Part shown: positions 6,505 to 6,815 of the stretch, piece after piece
Position numbering within the stretch: the stretch's first letter is position 1
Layout: every line of letters begins with the position of its first letter
Origin: JBLIOB01 sp047639575
GTDB taxonomy: Bacteria > Bacteroidota > Bacteroidia > Flavobacteriales_D > Parvicellaceae
DNA: 6,815 nt
Reading direction: 5' to 3'
NCBI GenBank assembly: GCA_047639575.1
Contig: JBLIOB010000231.1
Span: 1-6,815, forward strand
Translations under genes and position numbers: made by a program
Notes under the pieces: generated by a model
What the model was told of the DNA's origin: nothing
What the model saw: only the letters and a program-made list of their open reading frames with translations
Databases searched by the model: none

Positions 6505-6815
6505 ATGCCTGAGCATCTTAAAAATCCTCCAATCGATTTATTTGGTTTGAGAATAGAAGAACCAATTACGATGGCTACGGATTTCTTGGTTGGTATCGTT
6601 TGCTTTTATGCCTTGTTTCGTTTGATGCAAAAAAAGAAAAAGAACCAAGTAAAAGGAGACCCCACAGTGTTTCAATTTTTAAAATACTTTTTCTTGTTGA
6701 TGGGGATATCAACCATATTGGGAGGTCTTTTGGGCCATGGTTTTAATTATGCACTTAATATTTACTGGAAATTACCTTATTGGGGAGTGAGCATGTTTTC
6801 TGTTGCATTGGCCGA
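6505..6815 (+). CDS. Multi-spanning membrane protein of unknown function (3' end missing)
   Basis: The reading frame is open from 6505 to the window edge: 103 codons, no stop. In-frame TGA at 6475-6477 limits it upstream. After a short N-terminal tail, residues 20-41 contain EPITMATD followed by a hydrophobic segment (about 26-41). A basic loop follows (Lys43-Lys46), then a second membrane segment (about 56-77) ending in GGLLGHG. A polar stretch (81-92, with Trp88 and Trp93) leads to the start of a third segment. The positive loop after segment 1 suggests it faces the cytoplasm. The EP...TD start followed by Gly/His-containing helices reminds me of the DUF6962-type family, but this is a low-confidence recollection, and no function is claimed. 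It is divergent from ndh across a 103-bp gap. Confidence 0.8.
   Translation, partial: MPEHLKNPPIDLFGLRIEEPITMATDFLVGIVCFYALFRLMQKKKKNQVKGDPTVFQFLKYFFLLMGISTILGGLLGHGFNYALNIYWKLPYWGVSMFSVALA

Overview
The window is AT-rich and carries an ordinary Bacteroidota gene set, most likely Flavobacteriia or a close relative. The main evidence is a very large secreted subtilase ending in a type IX secretion (T9SS/Por) type A sorting domain. Its signal peptide is cleaved before a glutamine, as is usual in Bacteroidota. Most starts lack a good Shine-Dalgarno, and the NADH dehydrogenase is a single-subunit (type II) enzyme. No species-level call is possible from the sequence alone.

Layout. Positions 1-680 hold a non-genic tandem array: five full copies and one decayed partial copy of a unit of exactly 126 bp. 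Each copy starts with a 19-bp hairpin palindrome, and the array runs off the left edge. It ends about 10 bp from the stop codon of a minus-strand lipoprotein gene (691-1380). That gene is divergent, across 106 bp, from the plus-strand subtilase gene (1487-5092). The subtilase gene is tail-to-tail with a minus-strand type II NADH dehydrogenase gene (5100-6401), with 7 bp between the stops and a possible terminator spanning the junction. Divergent from ndh, across 103 bp containing a perfect 8-bp inverted repeat, a small multi-spanning membrane protein of unknown function starts at 6505 and runs off the right edge.

How the genes work together. I see no operon and no evident multi-gene system: each gene stands alone in alternating orientation. 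The lipoprotein and subtilase both belong to the cell envelope or outside and share an intergenic region, so co-regulation is possible but unproven. NDH-2 is housekeeping respiration. I found no phage, IS, CRISPR, tRNA or rRNA signal.

The least ordinary element is the 126-bp array. Its period is constant, neighbouring copies are nearly or fully identical, and one minus-strand frame stays open through every copy without an ATG or GTG. It is best read as a non-coding, recently amplified REP-like satellite, but it deserves checking.
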